Shown here one piece after another: positions 47,482-56,598 of a stretch of 64,000 bases of DNA. Origin of the DNA: DATMER01 sp034667225 (lineage in GTDB: Bacteria > Acidobacteriota > Thermoanaerobaculia > Multivoradales > UBA5704); assembly GCA_034667225.1 (NCBI GenBank), contig JAXDKG010000066.1, positions 1-64,000 on the forward strand, written 5' to 3'. The notes under the pieces are model-generated. The model saw nothing but the letters and a program-made list of their open reading frames with translations. It was not told the DNA's origin and made no database searches. How positions within the stretch are numbered: position 1 is the stretch's first letter; each line of letters opens with the position of its first letter. The translations under genes were made by a program, and so were the position numbers.

Positions 47482-50070
47482 ATGAAACGATTCCTTGCCA
47501 TGTCTGCCCTGCTCGCCCTGTTCGGCGCGGCGGCCCAGGCCCAGGTCGAGCAGGTGTTCCCGCTCACCCCGGCGCCTACCGCGGCCACTGATCCCGCCGA
47601 CGAGTCCTCGACGCTCTGGTTCGTCGAGCTCAAGGGCAGCCCCAAGGCAGACGGCGGCGCGGCGGCGGACCTTTCCGCCAAGCGCCAGAAGTTCCGGCAG
47701 GAGGCCGCCAGCATGGGCGTCCTCTTCAACGAGCGCTTCGCCTATGACGACCTTTTCAATGGAATGTCGATCGCGGTCCGCGCCAGCGACGTCCCTCGCC
47801 TCAAGCGGCTCGATTCGGTGAAGGCGGTCTACCCCGTCGAGACCATCGCCATGCCGGAGCCCCAGCCGGGCTCGAATCCGGACCTGGCCACGGCGATCTC
47901 CCAGACCCAGGCCGACATCGCACAGAACAGCCTGGGCCTGACCGGCGCGGGCGTGCGCGTGGCGATCATGGACACCGGCATCGACTATGACAACCCGGAC
48001 CTGGGCGGCTGCTTCGGCGCGGGCTGCCGCGTCGAGGTCGGCTACGACTTCGTCGGCGACGCCTTCAACGCCGACGACACCTCTGCGACCTACAACCCGC
48101 TGGCCGTGCCGGACGCCAACCCTGACGATTGCGCCGGCCACGGCACGCACGTGTCAGGCATCGTCGGCGCCAATGGCGCGGTCAAGGGCGTCGCGCCCGG
48201 CGTGACCTTCAGCGCCTACCGCGTCTTCGGCTGCGAGGGCTCCACCACTGCGGACATCATGATCGCCGCCATGGAGCGCATCGGCAAGGACGGCGCCGAC
48301 GTCCTCAACATGAGCATCGGCTCGTCCTACCAGTGGCCGCAGTACCCGACGGCGCAGGCGGCCAGCCGCCTGGTCGAGAAGAAGGGCGTCATCGTCGTGG
48401 CCTCCGCCGGCAACAACGGCGCCAACGGCCTGTACGCCACGGGCGCTCCCGCGCTCGGCGAGCGGGTGATCTCGGTCGCCTCGTTCGACAACACCCACAT
48501 CCACGCCAACGCCTTGACGCTCAGCCCCGACAACCTGCCGCTCGGCTACTTCCAGGCCACCGCCGCTCCGCTGGCCCCGACCTCGGGAAGCTTCCCGATG
48601 GCGCGCACGGGCACGACCGCCACGCTCAACGACGCCTGCAACCCGCTGCCCGCGGGCAGCCTTGCCGGGAAAGTCGTTCTGATCCGCCGCGGCACCTGCA
48701 GCTTCAACATCAAGGCGATCGTCGCCCAGAACGCCGGCGCCGCCGCCGTGATCATCTACAACAACGTGCCCGGCATCCAGAACATCACCGTTGTCGGTCC
48801 GCCGCAGGTCACGATCCCGACGGTCTCGGTCAGCCAGGCCTCCGGCACCCTGATCAACAACCGCATCGCCGCCGGCCCGGTGACCATGACCTGGACCAAC
48901 GGCGCGGTCAACGAGCCGAACACCACGGCCAACCTGATCTCGGCCTTCAGCTCCTACGGCCTGTCGCCGACCCTCGATCTCAAGCCGGACCTCGGCGCTC
49001 CGGGCGGCTTCATCTACTCGACCTACCCGCTGGAGAAGGGCGGACACGCCATTCTGAGCGGCACCTCGATGGCCTCCCCGCACACCGTGGGCGCCGTGGC
49101 CCTGCTGCTCCAGGCCCACCCCGGCTTGACCGCCGAGCAGGTCCGCACGGTCCTGCAGAACACGGCCGAGCCGCACGCCTGGTTCGGCAACCCGGCCCTC
49201 GGCTTCCTCGACAACGTCCATCGCCAGGGCGCGGGCATGATCCGCGTCGCCGACGCGGCCGTCGCCACGTCCACCGTGACCCCCTCCAAGCTCTCCCTGG
49301 GAGAGGTGGAGAGCGGCTCGCTCTTGCGCACGCTGACCATTCACAACAACGGCGCCACGGCGGTGACCTATGACGTCACCCATACCGCGGCTCTCGCCAC
49401 CGGCCCGAACACCTTCACGCCGGCCTTCTTCAACGGCCCTTCCGGCGTGACCTTCAGCGCGCCTTCGGTCACGGTCGCTCCCGGCGGCATCGCCACGGTC
49501 GACGTGACGATCACGCCCAACGCCGGCTTGGCCAACCGCAGCATTTTCGGCGGCTACGTCGTGCTGACCCCGCAGGGCGGCGGCCAGACGCTGCGCGTGC
49601 CCTTCGCCGGCTTCAAGGGCGACTACCAGAGCATCCAGGTGCTCGTCCCGACCGCCAACAACTTCCCCTGGCTCGCCAAGCTGTCGGGCACCAACTTCAT
49701 CAACCAGCCGGCCGGCGCCACCTACACCCTGGTCGGTGACGACGTGCCGTTCCTGCTCATCCACTTCGATCACCAGTCGACCCGCCTGGAGGTGGAGATC
49801 CGCGACGCGGTCACCGGCCAGAAGCTCCACCCGGTGTTCTCGAACGCGATCGAGGACGAGTTCCTGCCCCGCAACAGCGGCGCCGCGACCTTCTTCTCCT
49901 TCGCGTGGGACGGCACCCGTCAGCACAACAACGGCAACGACAAGGTCAAGGTGGTTCCCGACGGCCAGTACAGGCTCACCGTCAAGGTCCTGAAGGCCCT
50001 CGGCGATGCCAACAACCCGGCCCACTGGGAGACCTGGACCTCGCCCGTCATCACTCTCGACCGCCCGTAA
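47482..50070 (+). CDS. Secreted subtilase (S8 serine peptidase) with PA insert
   Basis: An 862-residue secreted protease. A signal peptide (MKRFLAMSALLALFGAAAQA) and an I9-like propeptide (about 35-120) precede the catalytic domain. Triad: Asp164 in IMDTGID, His223 in GHGTHVSG, Ser529 in GTSMASPH; the oxyanion Asn is in SAGNNGANG. A PA domain is inserted between His and Ser (about 370-470). The C-terminal part (about 590-862) is beta-sandwich/Fn3-like. The ATG has a GAGGAGAG ribosome site. It likely degrades external protein; a strong terminator follows. Confidence 0.93.
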   Translation: MKRFLAMSALLALFGAAAQAQVEQVFPLTPAPTAATDPADESSTLWFVELKGSPKADGGAAADLSAKRQKFRQEAASMGVLFNERFAYDDLFNGMSIAVRASDVPRLKRLDSVKAVYPVETIAMPEPQPGSNPDLATAISQTQADIAQNSLGLTGAGVRVAIMDTGIDYDNPDLGGCFGAGCRVEVGYDFVGDAFNADDTSATYNPLAVPDANPDDCAGHGTHVSGIVGANGAVKGVAPGVTFSAYRVFGCEGSTTADIMIAAMERIGKDGADVLNMSIGSSYQWPQYPTAQAASRLVEKKGVIVVASAGNNGANGLYATGAPALGERVISVASFDNTHIHANALTLSPDNLPLGYFQATAAPLAPTSGSFPMARTGTTATLNDACNPLPAGSLAGKVVLIRRGTCSFNIKAIVAQNAGAAAVIIYNNVPGIQNITVVGPPQVTIPTVSVSQASGTLINNRIAAGPVTMTWTNGAVNEPNTTANLISAFSSYGLSPTLDLKPDLGAPGGFIYSTYPLEKGGHAILSGTSMASPHTVGAVALLLQAHPGLTAEQVRTVLQNTAEPHAWFGNPALGFLDNVHRQGAGMIRVADAAVATSTVTPSKLSLGEVESGSLLRTLTIHNNGATAVTYDVTHTAALATGPNTFTPAFFNGPSGVTFSAPSVTVAPGGIATVDVTITPNAGLANRSIFGGYVVLTPQGGGQTLRVPFAGFKGDYQSIQVLVPTANNFPWLAKLSGTNFINQPAGATYTLVGDDVPFLLIHFDHQSTRLEVEIRDAVTGQKLHPVFSNAIEDEFLPRNSGAATFFSFAWDGTRQHNNGNDKVKVVPDGQYRLTVKVLKALGDANNPAHWETWTSPVITLDRP

Positions 50071-50095
50071 GCGGGTCGAGCTCTCCTGAAATGCG

Positions 50096-50129
50096 AAGGC
50101 CGGCGGGGTTTCCCCTGCCGGCCTTTTTG
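50096..50129 (+). terminator. Rho-independent terminator after the subtilase gene
   Basis: Hairpin AAGGCCGGC(A/G)GGG with its complement around a TTTC loop, followed by TTTTTGTTTG. It begins 26 bp after the stop. Confidence 0.9.
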
Positions 50130-50160
50130 TTTGCCTCACCTTCCGAAGAGGGGGATGGGA

Positions 50161-50604
50161 TCAACTGGCGGGAGCGGAAGGCGCCGTGCCCCGATCAACC
50201 TCCACCGGCAGCGCCACATCCCCCTGCGCGGCGTTGTACGACTCGCGCAGGGCTTCCAACCGCCGCAGGTGGTCCTTCTGGGCGCTCACCACCTTGAGGA
50301 GGACGTCGGCCACGCGCTCGTTGACGTCGCGGATCATCTTTGGGTAGAGGGCGTCGTTCTCGTAGCGCTCCTCCGAGATGGCGTTGCCGAGGTCGGCGTC
50401 CATGCCGTGCACCTGCTCGGAGGCCTCCAGCAGCTCGATGGCCAGCCGGTCCTTCTCCTCGGCCAGGGCGCGCCAGTGGCGGGCGAGGTTGGGAAGGCCG
50501 TCGCGCTCGGCGCGCATGGCATAGGCGCGGGAACGGGCGGCGCTCGCCGCCTCGGCGGTAAAACCTGTCTTCAGGTGCTCCTGGAAACGCGGGATCCTCG
50601 ACAC
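50161..50604 (-). CDS. Rubrerythrin-like helical protein
   Basis: A 147-residue helical protein resembling the first half of rubrerythrin/ferritin-like domains (SAARSRAYAMRAERDGLPNLARHWRAL in parts, then a second and third helix). The canonical ExxH diiron ligand pair is replaced (AEEKDRL), so iron binding is doubtful. It may be a structural relative only. It stands alone between the subtilase terminator and the divergent phosphatase gene. Confidence 0.55.
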   Translation of the reverse strand: MSRIPRFQEHLKTGFTAEAASAARSRAYAMRAERDGLPNLARHWRALAEEKDRLAIELLEASEQVHGMDADLGNAISEERYENDALYPKMIRDVNERVADVLLKVVSAQKDHLRRLEALRESYNAAQGDVALPVEVDRGTAPSAPAS

Positions 50605-50704
50605 GGTGTCCTCCCCTCCTGGTTCAAGCCCTCCTGGTTCAAGCTAAGATGCCGTCGGCGCTTCCGCTGCCGACGGGCCATTCTATGACACCAGCAGGGA
50701 AACC

Positions 50705-52756
50705 TTGCCTACGTCTACCCGTAGTGCCCTTCGAGGGAAACGACCGACCGTGAAAGACCGCCCGCCCCGCAGGCTCCGAGCCATTCTCACCACGGCGATC
50801 CTCGTCGCCGCGCTGCCGCTGGTCGTCCTCGCATTCCTGGGCATCCCTTACATCACCCCCGCCAGCCAGGTCCTGCTCGCGGGCATCGCCCTCCTCGGCC
50901 TGCTCTGGCTGCTCTGGAAGGCGTACCGGTCCTTCCTCTACAAGGTCGGCCGCCGCCTCGCCTTCTCCTACTTCCTGCTCGGCGTGCTGCCCATCCCCCT
51001 GGTCGTCGTGCTCCTGACCGTGGTGGCCTACATCCTTTCCGGGTTCTACCTCGGCCAGCTCTACCGCGATGCCCTGCAGAACCTGGACACCGAGCTGCGC
51101 ACCCTGGCCGGCGAGCGCGCCGCGGTGTTCGCCCAGACGGGGCGTCCTCCCTCCGGGGGCTCCGAGGGCGAAGAAAACGTCGCCTTCGCCTACTACCGCG
51201 GGGGCCGGCGGGTCTCCGGCGACCCGAAGCTGCCCAAGGTCTGGCCGGCCTGGCTGGAGACCGAGCCGGGCACGGTCCATTTCGTGGAGCCCGAGGATGG
51301 CACCGCCACCCTGGCCACGGCGGCGTCCCGCGAGGGAGCCGGCGTCGTGGCCCTCTGGACCGGCCGCCTGGACCAGGAGATCAGCCGCCGGGGAGACCTC
51401 TGGATCGAGTTCGCCCGTCCGGACGATCCCAACGTGGTCCGCATCGAGATGTTCGGGCGCAGGCTCCCCCTGCGGCGCATCAACCGGGAGAAGGAAGAGG
51501 CCGGCGAGTCGGAGAAGTTCTTCAAGCACCGGTCGCGCAGCGAGGGGTATTGGGACCGGCCCCTCCTCTGGTGGGGGGACATGTCCGGACCCGTGCGCGA
51601 CATGGCCACAGGCAAGACGGTCCTCAACCGCCTCTCCGTCACGCTCACCTCCACGCCGCGGACCGTCCAGCGCCACCTGTTCGTGAGCTCCGGCGAGGTC
51701 AACTCGGCGGCCTGGGGGACGCTGCTCATCTTCGCGGCCCTGCTCTTCGACGTCTACGTCATCGCGGCCCTGATGGCCGTTTTCATGATCGTGGGCCTTT
51801 CCCGCGCGGTCAATCGCCTGAGCCGGGCCACGACGGCGGTACGGGCGGGGGACTTCGGCGTGCGCATCCCGGTGAAGCGCCGCGACCAGATCGGGGACCT
51901 CCAGCGCTCGTTCAACGAGATGGCCGCGCACCTGGAATCATCGGTGGCCGCGGCCGCGCAGAAGGAGATCCTGGAAAAAGAGCTGCAGATCGCCCGCAAC
52001 GTCCAGACCAGCCTGATCCCGAGCAACCTGCCGGCCGGCGAGGGGATCGAGTTCGCCACGCTCTTCGAGCCCAGCGCGGCCATCGGCGGGGATTACTTCG
52101 ACGTCCTCCGCCTGACCGAGACGGAGATCGCCGTGGTCATCGCGGACGTCTCGGGCCACGGCCTCTCCACCGGCCTGCGCATGGCCATGCTCAAGGCCGC
52201 GCTGCTGATCCTGATCGAAGAGACCCAGGACCCCGAGGAGATCCTCCGCCGCCTGGACTCCGTGGTGCGCAACAACGACGGCCGCACCTTCGTCACCGCC
52301 ACGCTCGCCATCGTCGACCTGGCCCGCGGAACCCTGCGCCTGACCAACGCCGGCCACCCCCCCACCTACCTGATCCGCGGCAAGCAGGTACAGGAGATCC
52401 TCCTGCCGGGCTCCCCCCTCGGCGGCCTGGGGCACACCTACGGCAAGGCCACCGTGCCCATGGAGCCCGGGGATCTCGTGGTCTGGCTCTCCGACGGGCT
52501 GATCGAGGCGGCCGATAGCGACAGCGAGCCGTTCGGCTACGACCGGGTGGCAGAGACCCTGGCCGCCGGACGGGCGGGTCAGACCGCCACGGATGTCCGC
52601 GACCGGCTGCTTTCCGCGATCGCGAGGCACGTGGGCAACCTGCCGCCGGACGACGACCGCACCCTGGTGATCATGCGCTACCGCTCCAGCGGCGCGCTGA
52701 CCGGGGAGATCCCGTTGGCGGAGATCAAGTCGGCTTTGGCAGAGGCGAGGACTTAG
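50705..52756 (+). CDS. SpoIIE-type PP2C phosphatase with membrane sensor and HAMP domain
   Basis: About 683 residues. Three or so N-terminal membrane segments flank a sensor region (about 125-330), another membrane helix follows (about 340-370), then HAMP (about 372-420), a short coiled linker and a PP2C/SpoIIE phosphatase (about 440-665; GGDYFDV, VIADVSGHGLSTGL, VWLSDGLIEA carry the metal-binding Asp residues). It probably controls an anti-sigma or anti-anti-sigma factor by dephosphorylation. Start is TTG at 50705 or GTG at 50750. Its stop overlaps the convergent transglycosylase stop. Confidence 0.9.
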   Translation: MPTSTRSALRGKRPTVKDRPPRRLRAILTTAILVAALPLVVLAFLGIPYITPASQVLLAGIALLGLLWLLWKAYRSFLYKVGRRLAFSYFLLGVLPIPLVVVLLTVVAYILSGFYLGQLYRDALQNLDTELRTLAGERAAVFAQTGRPPSGGSEGEENVAFAYYRGGRRVSGDPKLPKVWPAWLETEPGTVHFVEPEDGTATLATAASREGAGVVALWTGRLDQEISRRGDLWIEFARPDDPNVVRIEMFGRRLPLRRINREKEEAGESEKFFKHRSRSEGYWDRPLLWWGDMSGPVRDMATGKTVLNRLSVTLTSTPRTVQRHLFVSSGEVNSAAWGTLLIFAALLFDVYVIAALMAVFMIVGLSRAVNRLSRATTAVRAGDFGVRIPVKRRDQIGDLQRSFNEMAAHLESSVAAAAQKEILEKELQIARNVQTSLIPSNLPAGEGIEFATLFEPSAAIGGDYFDVLRLTETEIAVVIADVSGHGLSTGLRMAMLKAALLILIEETQDPEEILRRLDSVVRNNDGRTFVTATLAIVDLARGTLRLTNAGHPPTYLIRGKQVQEILLPGSPLGGLGHTYGKATVPMEPGDLVVWLSDGLIEAADSDSEPFGYDRVAETLAAGRAGQTATDVRDRLLSAIARHVGNLPPDDDRTLVIMRYRSSGALTGEIPLAEIKSALAEART

Positions 52757-53469
52757 AGATCGGTGATCGCCAACCCGAGGTTGGTGAAAATCCGGCGGAC
52801 GTAGTTCTGGGTCTCGCGGTAGGGGGGGATGCCCTTGTAGCGGGCCACGGCGTTCTCGCCCGCGTTGTAGGCGGCGAGGATTTTGGCGAGATCGTTCGGG
52901 AACTGATCCATGAGCCAGCTCAGGTAGCGGACGCCGGCCTCCAGGTTGTGCTTGGGGTCGAAGAGCTGGTCCTTGCGCACGCCGAAGCGCTGGGCCGTGG
53001 CGGGCATGAGCTGCATCAGGCCGCGCGCTCCCTTGTGGGAGACCGCCCGCACCTTGCCGGACGACTCCTGCCGGATCAGCGCCGCCACGACTTGAGGATT
53101 GACCTGATGGCGCTTGGCCGTCTCGTAGATGAGCGTGCCGTAGGGGCCCTCGGGGACCGGCTGAGACTCCTCGAAGCGCAGCGAGATCAGGCCAGCCTCG
53201 ACCGCTTCCGTCACCACCTCGGCCACCGGATCGGGCGGGGGAGGCGGAACGTACTCGTCGTCGACGATGCGCTCGACCCGGTCGATGGCCAGAGTCATGC
53301 GGCCGCCGTAGTGAAGGTCCAGCCGGGCCTGCTCGCCCGTCACCTCATAGGACTTGACCTTGAGGAAGCGGCCGTCGGTCAGGACCACCAACTCGGCGCG
53401 AGCCGGGGCGAGCCCGGCTATGAAAGCCAGGAAGAGCACGACGGGGAGGAGCCGGTGGCTGAGTGTCAT
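52753..53469 (-). CDS. Lytic transglycosylase (SLT domain)
   Basis: A 238-residue periplasmic peptidoglycan lytic transglycosylase. Signal peptide (about 1-25), a short beta domain (about 26-70), a proline linker (PPPPPDP) and a C-terminal SLT domain (about 110-235) with the catalytic Glu in ALIRQESSG, then GARGLMQLMPATAQRFGV and AYNAGENAV. It cleaves glycan strands to 1,6-anhydro products. It lies just downstream of the FHA/AAA+ activator gene on the same strand. Confidence 0.93.
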   Translation of the reverse strand: MTLSHRLLPVVLFLAFIAGLAPARAELVVLTDGRFLKVKSYEVTGEQARLDLHYGGRMTLAIDRVERIVDDEYVPPPPPDPVAEVVTEAVEAGLISLRFEESQPVPEGPYGTLIYETAKRHQVNPQVVAALIRQESSGKVRAVSHKGARGLMQLMPATAQRFGVRKDQLFDPKHNLEAGVRYLSWLMDQFPNDLAKILAAYNAGENAVARYKGIPPYRETQNYVRRIFTNLGLAITDL

Positions 53470-53552
53470 ACGTCTCGGTTAATTGTACGAAACAAACCAG
53501 GAAAGCGTCCACCTGTGCAACCGGGACGGGGCTCCAGGCATTCCGGTAATTC

Positions 53553-55346
53553 TTACATCACGTGTCTCTCCGCGGCCGGCCGGGACGCCGTCACCAAGCT
53601 TTCCTCCTCCGCCTCGGACAGCCCCAGCTCCTTGATCTTCCGGTACCAGGTCGTCCGGGAGACGCCCAGCAGCTCCATGGCGCATCCGGCATCCCCTCCA
53701 GCCGCGGCCAGGGCCACGGAGAAGGCTTCGCGCTCGGCTTGGTGAACTGCCTCCTCCAGAGTGAGGAGCGCTGGCCGGGTGCCCGGGGCGGGCACGGGTC
53801 CACGCACCCGTTCCGACAGGTGCTGGAGATCCAGGGGCTCGCCCGGCTCCAGCAGCAGCGCGGCCTTGGCGATCTCGTTCTGCAGCTCGCGCACGTTGCC
53901 CGGCCAGGAGTAGCCGACCAAGGCGCCGAGAGCGGTGCGCGAGATGCCCGGGCTCGACAGGCCGTTGCGCTCCAGCTCGCGGTGGAAGAAGCGGGCGGCG
54001 AGGGACGGAATCTCCTCCCGCCGGGTCCGCAACGGCGGCAGCTTCACCTGGAAAGCCGCGAGGCGGTGGAACAGGTCGCGGCGGAAGCCCCCCTCCTCCA
54101 CCAGGGACTCCAGCTCGCGATTGGTCGCGGCCACGAAACGGACATCCACCTGCACCGGCGCCCGGCCGCCGACCCGGTAGACGCTGGTGCCCTCCAGGAC
54201 CCGCAGCACCTTGGCCTGGGTCTCGGGGGCCATGTCGCCGATCTCGTCGAGGAAGAGCGTGCCGCCGCTGGCCCGTTCCAGCAGCCCGGGCCGCGCCTCG
54301 ACGCCGGTCGCCACGCCGCGCTCGATGCCGAACAGCTCGGCTTCCAGAAGCTCCCGCGGCAGGGCGGCGCAGTTGAGGGCGAGGAACGGGCCCGAAGCGC
54401 GGCGGGAGCGGGCATGGACCCAGCGCGCCAGCACCTCCTTGCCCGATCCCGACTCGCCCAGGATCAGCACCGGAACGTCCCCGCGCGCCACCTTGCCCGC
54501 CGAGCGATAGATGCGGGACATCTCGGCCCCCAGGCCGGGAGGCGGAGGCACCGGCTCCGCTTTGGTAACGGGGGCCTCGGCCGGCCGGGAGCGCTTCGTC
54601 CTCACGGCGAGCATCTCGAGGGTAAGACGGAACAGGGGTGTGAGCCGGGTCAGCTCCGCCGTGGACTGCGCCCGGAGGCGGACCTTCCAGCCGTCGGGAC
54701 CCTGAACCTCCAGGCTGGCCACCGGCTTGGGGAAGAGGTCCGAGGTGGAGGCGGCGGCCACCACGGCCTCGCCGGATGGACCTTCGCGCAGGAATTCGAC
54801 CCGGCCCACAGCCAGGGCCTCCAGCCAGCGGTGAGCCAGGGCGGAAGCGGCCCCGGCCGGGGTCGACTGGCCGGAGGCGAGGGCGGGCAGCTCCTCCTGC
54901 AGGGTCTCGGACAGGCGGTCCAGGGGGTCGTAGCTCCGGGTCGAGCGCGGGCGCTCGGGTCGCTCCACCAGCGTGGCATCCGCGGGCGGGGGCTCCAGCA
55001 GAATGCGTTCCCGCGTGGCATCCGCCGGCTGGAGGATCGCCTGGACAGGACCGAACGCGATTACCGCGAACTGGGCGACGACCGTCTCCTGGATCTGCTT
55101 GCCTGCCAACCAGGTGCCGTTCTTGGAACCTAGATCGGCCAGCACGGCGCCGCCGTCCGCGAGAACCCGGATCGAGGCATGCCGGCGCGAGATCCCAGGC
55201 GTATCCAGCCGGATCTCCACCTCCGCCACGGAGCCGACCACGTGCTCGCCCATGGAGAGCGGAAACCGCCGAACCAGGGAACCATCATCCGAAAGGATCT
55301 TGAGGACGTAGAGAGGATCGCTGGGGCTCATGACAGGAGTGCGCAT
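53553..55346 (-). CDS. FHA-AAA+ (sigma-54 activator-like) regulator with degenerate GAFTGA loop
   Basis: About 597 residues. An FHA domain (about 5-100; GISRRHASIRV, LGSKNGTWLAG) binds phospho-threonine; a linker region follows; the AAA+ domain (about 260-490) has Walker A GESGSGKE, Walker B GGTLFLDEIGD and the arginine finger FRRDLFHRL; a Fis-type helix-turn-helix ends it (ELLGVSRTTWYRKIKELGL). The sigma-54-contacting loop, normally GAFTGA, reads GVATGV, so sigma-54 activation is uncertain. Start ATG at 55346 (or 55331); further upstream the frame enters repeat array D. Confidence 0.9.
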   Translation of the reverse strand: MRTPVMSPSDPLYVLKILSDDGSLVRRFPLSMGEHVVGSVAEVEIRLDTPGISRRHASIRVLADGGAVLADLGSKNGTWLAGKQIQETVVAQFAVIAFGPVQAILQPADATRERILLEPPPADATLVERPERPRSTRSYDPLDRLSETLQEELPALASGQSTPAGAASALAHRWLEALAVGRVEFLREGPSGEAVVAAASTSDLFPKPVASLEVQGPDGWKVRLRAQSTAELTRLTPLFRLTLEMLAVRTKRSRPAEAPVTKAEPVPPPPGLGAEMSRIYRSAGKVARGDVPVLILGESGSGKEVLARWVHARSRRASGPFLALNCAALPRELLEAELFGIERGVATGVEARPGLLERASGGTLFLDEIGDMAPETQAKVLRVLEGTSVYRVGGRAPVQVDVRFVAATNRELESLVEEGGFRRDLFHRLAAFQVKLPPLRTRREEIPSLAARFFHRELERNGLSSPGISRTALGALVGYSWPGNVRELQNEIAKAALLLEPGEPLDLQHLSERVRGPVPAPGTRPALLTLEEAVHQAEREAFSVALAAAGGDAGCAMELLGVSRTTWYRKIKELGLSEAEEESLVTASRPAAERHVM

Positions 55347-55390
55347 GGGGGCGGAATGATTTCGCGGAAAGGGCGGGCGGGTAGACATGG

Positions 55391-55633
55391 CTACCCAACG
55401 GGTAGACCCTCTATCCACTCGTTTGAGCGAGCTACCCATTGGTTGGAGCTTCCTACCCACTCGTTGGGGGCGGCTACCCAGTGGGTAGACCGCTCAAACC
55501 ACTCGTTGGGGCTACCTACCCGCTCGTTGGAGACAGCTACCCAGTAGGTAGACCCCTCTACCCAGTGGGTAGACCCCTCCAACCACTCATTGGGGCTACG
55601 TACCCGCTCGTTGGAGACAAGCTACCCAGGGTT
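55391..55633. repeat. 21-bp tandem array D, about 12 units
   Basis: Unit starts fall at 55391, 55411, 55432, 55453, 55474, 55495, 55516, 55537, 55558, 55579, 55600 and 55622, a 21-bp step with one 20 and one 22. Most units begin CTACCC; the commonest palindrome is CTACCCAGTGGGTAG, and others carry CTCGTTGG variants. It shares CTACCCA/TGGGTAG and CGTTTGAG elements with array C. It lies directly before the AAA+ activator gene. Confidence 0.95.
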
Positions 55634-55690
55634 GTAGGGGCATCCCTTGTGGGTGCCCTTCCGGAGGGCGGCCACAAGGGCCGCCCCTAC
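55634..55690. repeat. 57-bp GTAGGGGC hairpin repeat
   Basis: An imperfect long hairpin: GTAGGGGC at one end and GCCCCTAC at the other, with CCTTGTGG/CCACAAGG pairing inside around CTTCCGGAG. Elements of this form are common dispersed repeats in GC-rich bacteria. It directly abuts array D and the xerD 3' end. Confidence 0.75.
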
Positions 55691-55698
55691 ATGTCCTG

Positions 55699-56598
55699 TC
55701 ACGACCGGGGATGAAACCGGTCGTAGAGCGTCTTCAGCCGTTCCTGGTGGATATGCGTGTAGATCTGGGTGGTGGAGATGTCGGCGTGGCCGAGCATGGT
55801 CTGGACCGCCCGCAGGTCGGCACCGTGCTCCAGCAGGTGAGTGGCGAAGCTGTGGCGGAGCACGTGGGGCGAGAGACCGCGGATGCCCACCTTCACGCCG
55901 TAGGCCTTCAGGTTCTTCCAGAATCCCATGCGGCTCATGGGCTCGCCGGCGTAGTTGACGAAGACCGTCTGGTGGCGCCCCTCGGAGAGTCCGGGACGGA
56001 TCTCGCGCAGGTAACGCTTCACCCAATCCTCCGCCTGCTCCCCCACCGGCACGACGCGCTCCTTGTTCCCCTTGCCGAAAGCGATCAGGAAGCCCACGTC
56101 CAGCCGCAGTTGCGGGAGCTTCAGCCCTACCAGCTCGCTGACTCTCAGGCCCGTCGCATAGAGCAGCTCGAGCATCGCCCGATCGCGGAATCCGAGAACA
56201 GTTGTGACGTCCGGCGCCGCGAGCAGATCCTGGACCTGGGTCTCGCTCAACGATTTCGGGAGAGGCCGTCCGAGCTTCGGAGGCGTCAGGTTGACGGCCG
56301 GATCGTCGGCCCGCTCGCCGGTCGTGACCAGGAACCCGTAGAAGCCGCGGATCGCGGACAGGGCGCGGCTGATGGAGCGCGGAGAGAGCCCCTGGCGCAT
56401 GAGATCGCGCTGATGGGTGGCGAGAGCGCGCGCGTCCGCGGTGAGGAGGTCGTCTCCCTTGCGGACCAGCGCCTCGCCGAAGCGCGCAAGGTCGTTGCGG
56501 TAGGCATCGACGGTATTCTTGGAGAGCCCGCGCTCGACAGCCAGGCTCTCCAGGTAGAGGCGGAGCGTCCGCTTCCACGCAGGTTGCGGAGCGTTCAC
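55699..56598 (-). CDS. xerD: Tyrosine recombinase XerD
   Basis: A 299-residue tyrosine recombinase of XerC/XerD size. SAM-like N-terminal DNA-binding domain (about 5-90), catalytic domain (about 110-290) with the full set R in ATGLRVSEL, K in FGKGNKER, H-x-x-R in SPHVLRHSFATHL, His in LGHADISTTQ and nucleophile Tyr in IYTHI. It likely resolves chromosome dimers at dif; it lacks the extra helix of integron integrases. The GTG start overlaps the LeuA-like stop (GTGA), an unusual coupling. Confidence 0.93.
   Translation of the reverse strand: MNAPQPAWKRTLRLYLESLAVERGLSKNTVDAYRNDLARFGEALVRKGDDLLTADARALATHQRDLMRQGLSPRSISRALSAIRGFYGFLVTTGERADDPAVNLTPPKLGRPLPKSLSETQVQDLLAAPDVTTVLGFRDRAMLELLYATGLRVSELVGLKLPQLRLDVGFLIAFGKGNKERVVPVGEQAEDWVKRYLREIRPGLSEGRHQTVFVNYAGEPMSRMGFWKNLKAYGVKVGIRGLSPHVLRHSFATHLLEHGADLRAVQTMLGHADISTTQIYTHIHQERLKTLYDRFHPRS

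Noticed and set aside
48154..50139. A 661-codon minus-strand frame opposite the subtilase gene
   Set aside because: Shadow of the subtilase, whose triad and signal peptide are intact.
55347..55460. N-terminal extension of the FHA/AAA+ protein into array D
   Set aside because: The extra residues come from repeat DNA; the FHA domain begins just after the internal ATG at 55346.
55699..56598. Integron integrase that could move the cassettes
   Set aside because: Size and motifs are those of XerD; no extra integron-specific helix region was seen and it is over 30 kb from the attC-like sites.
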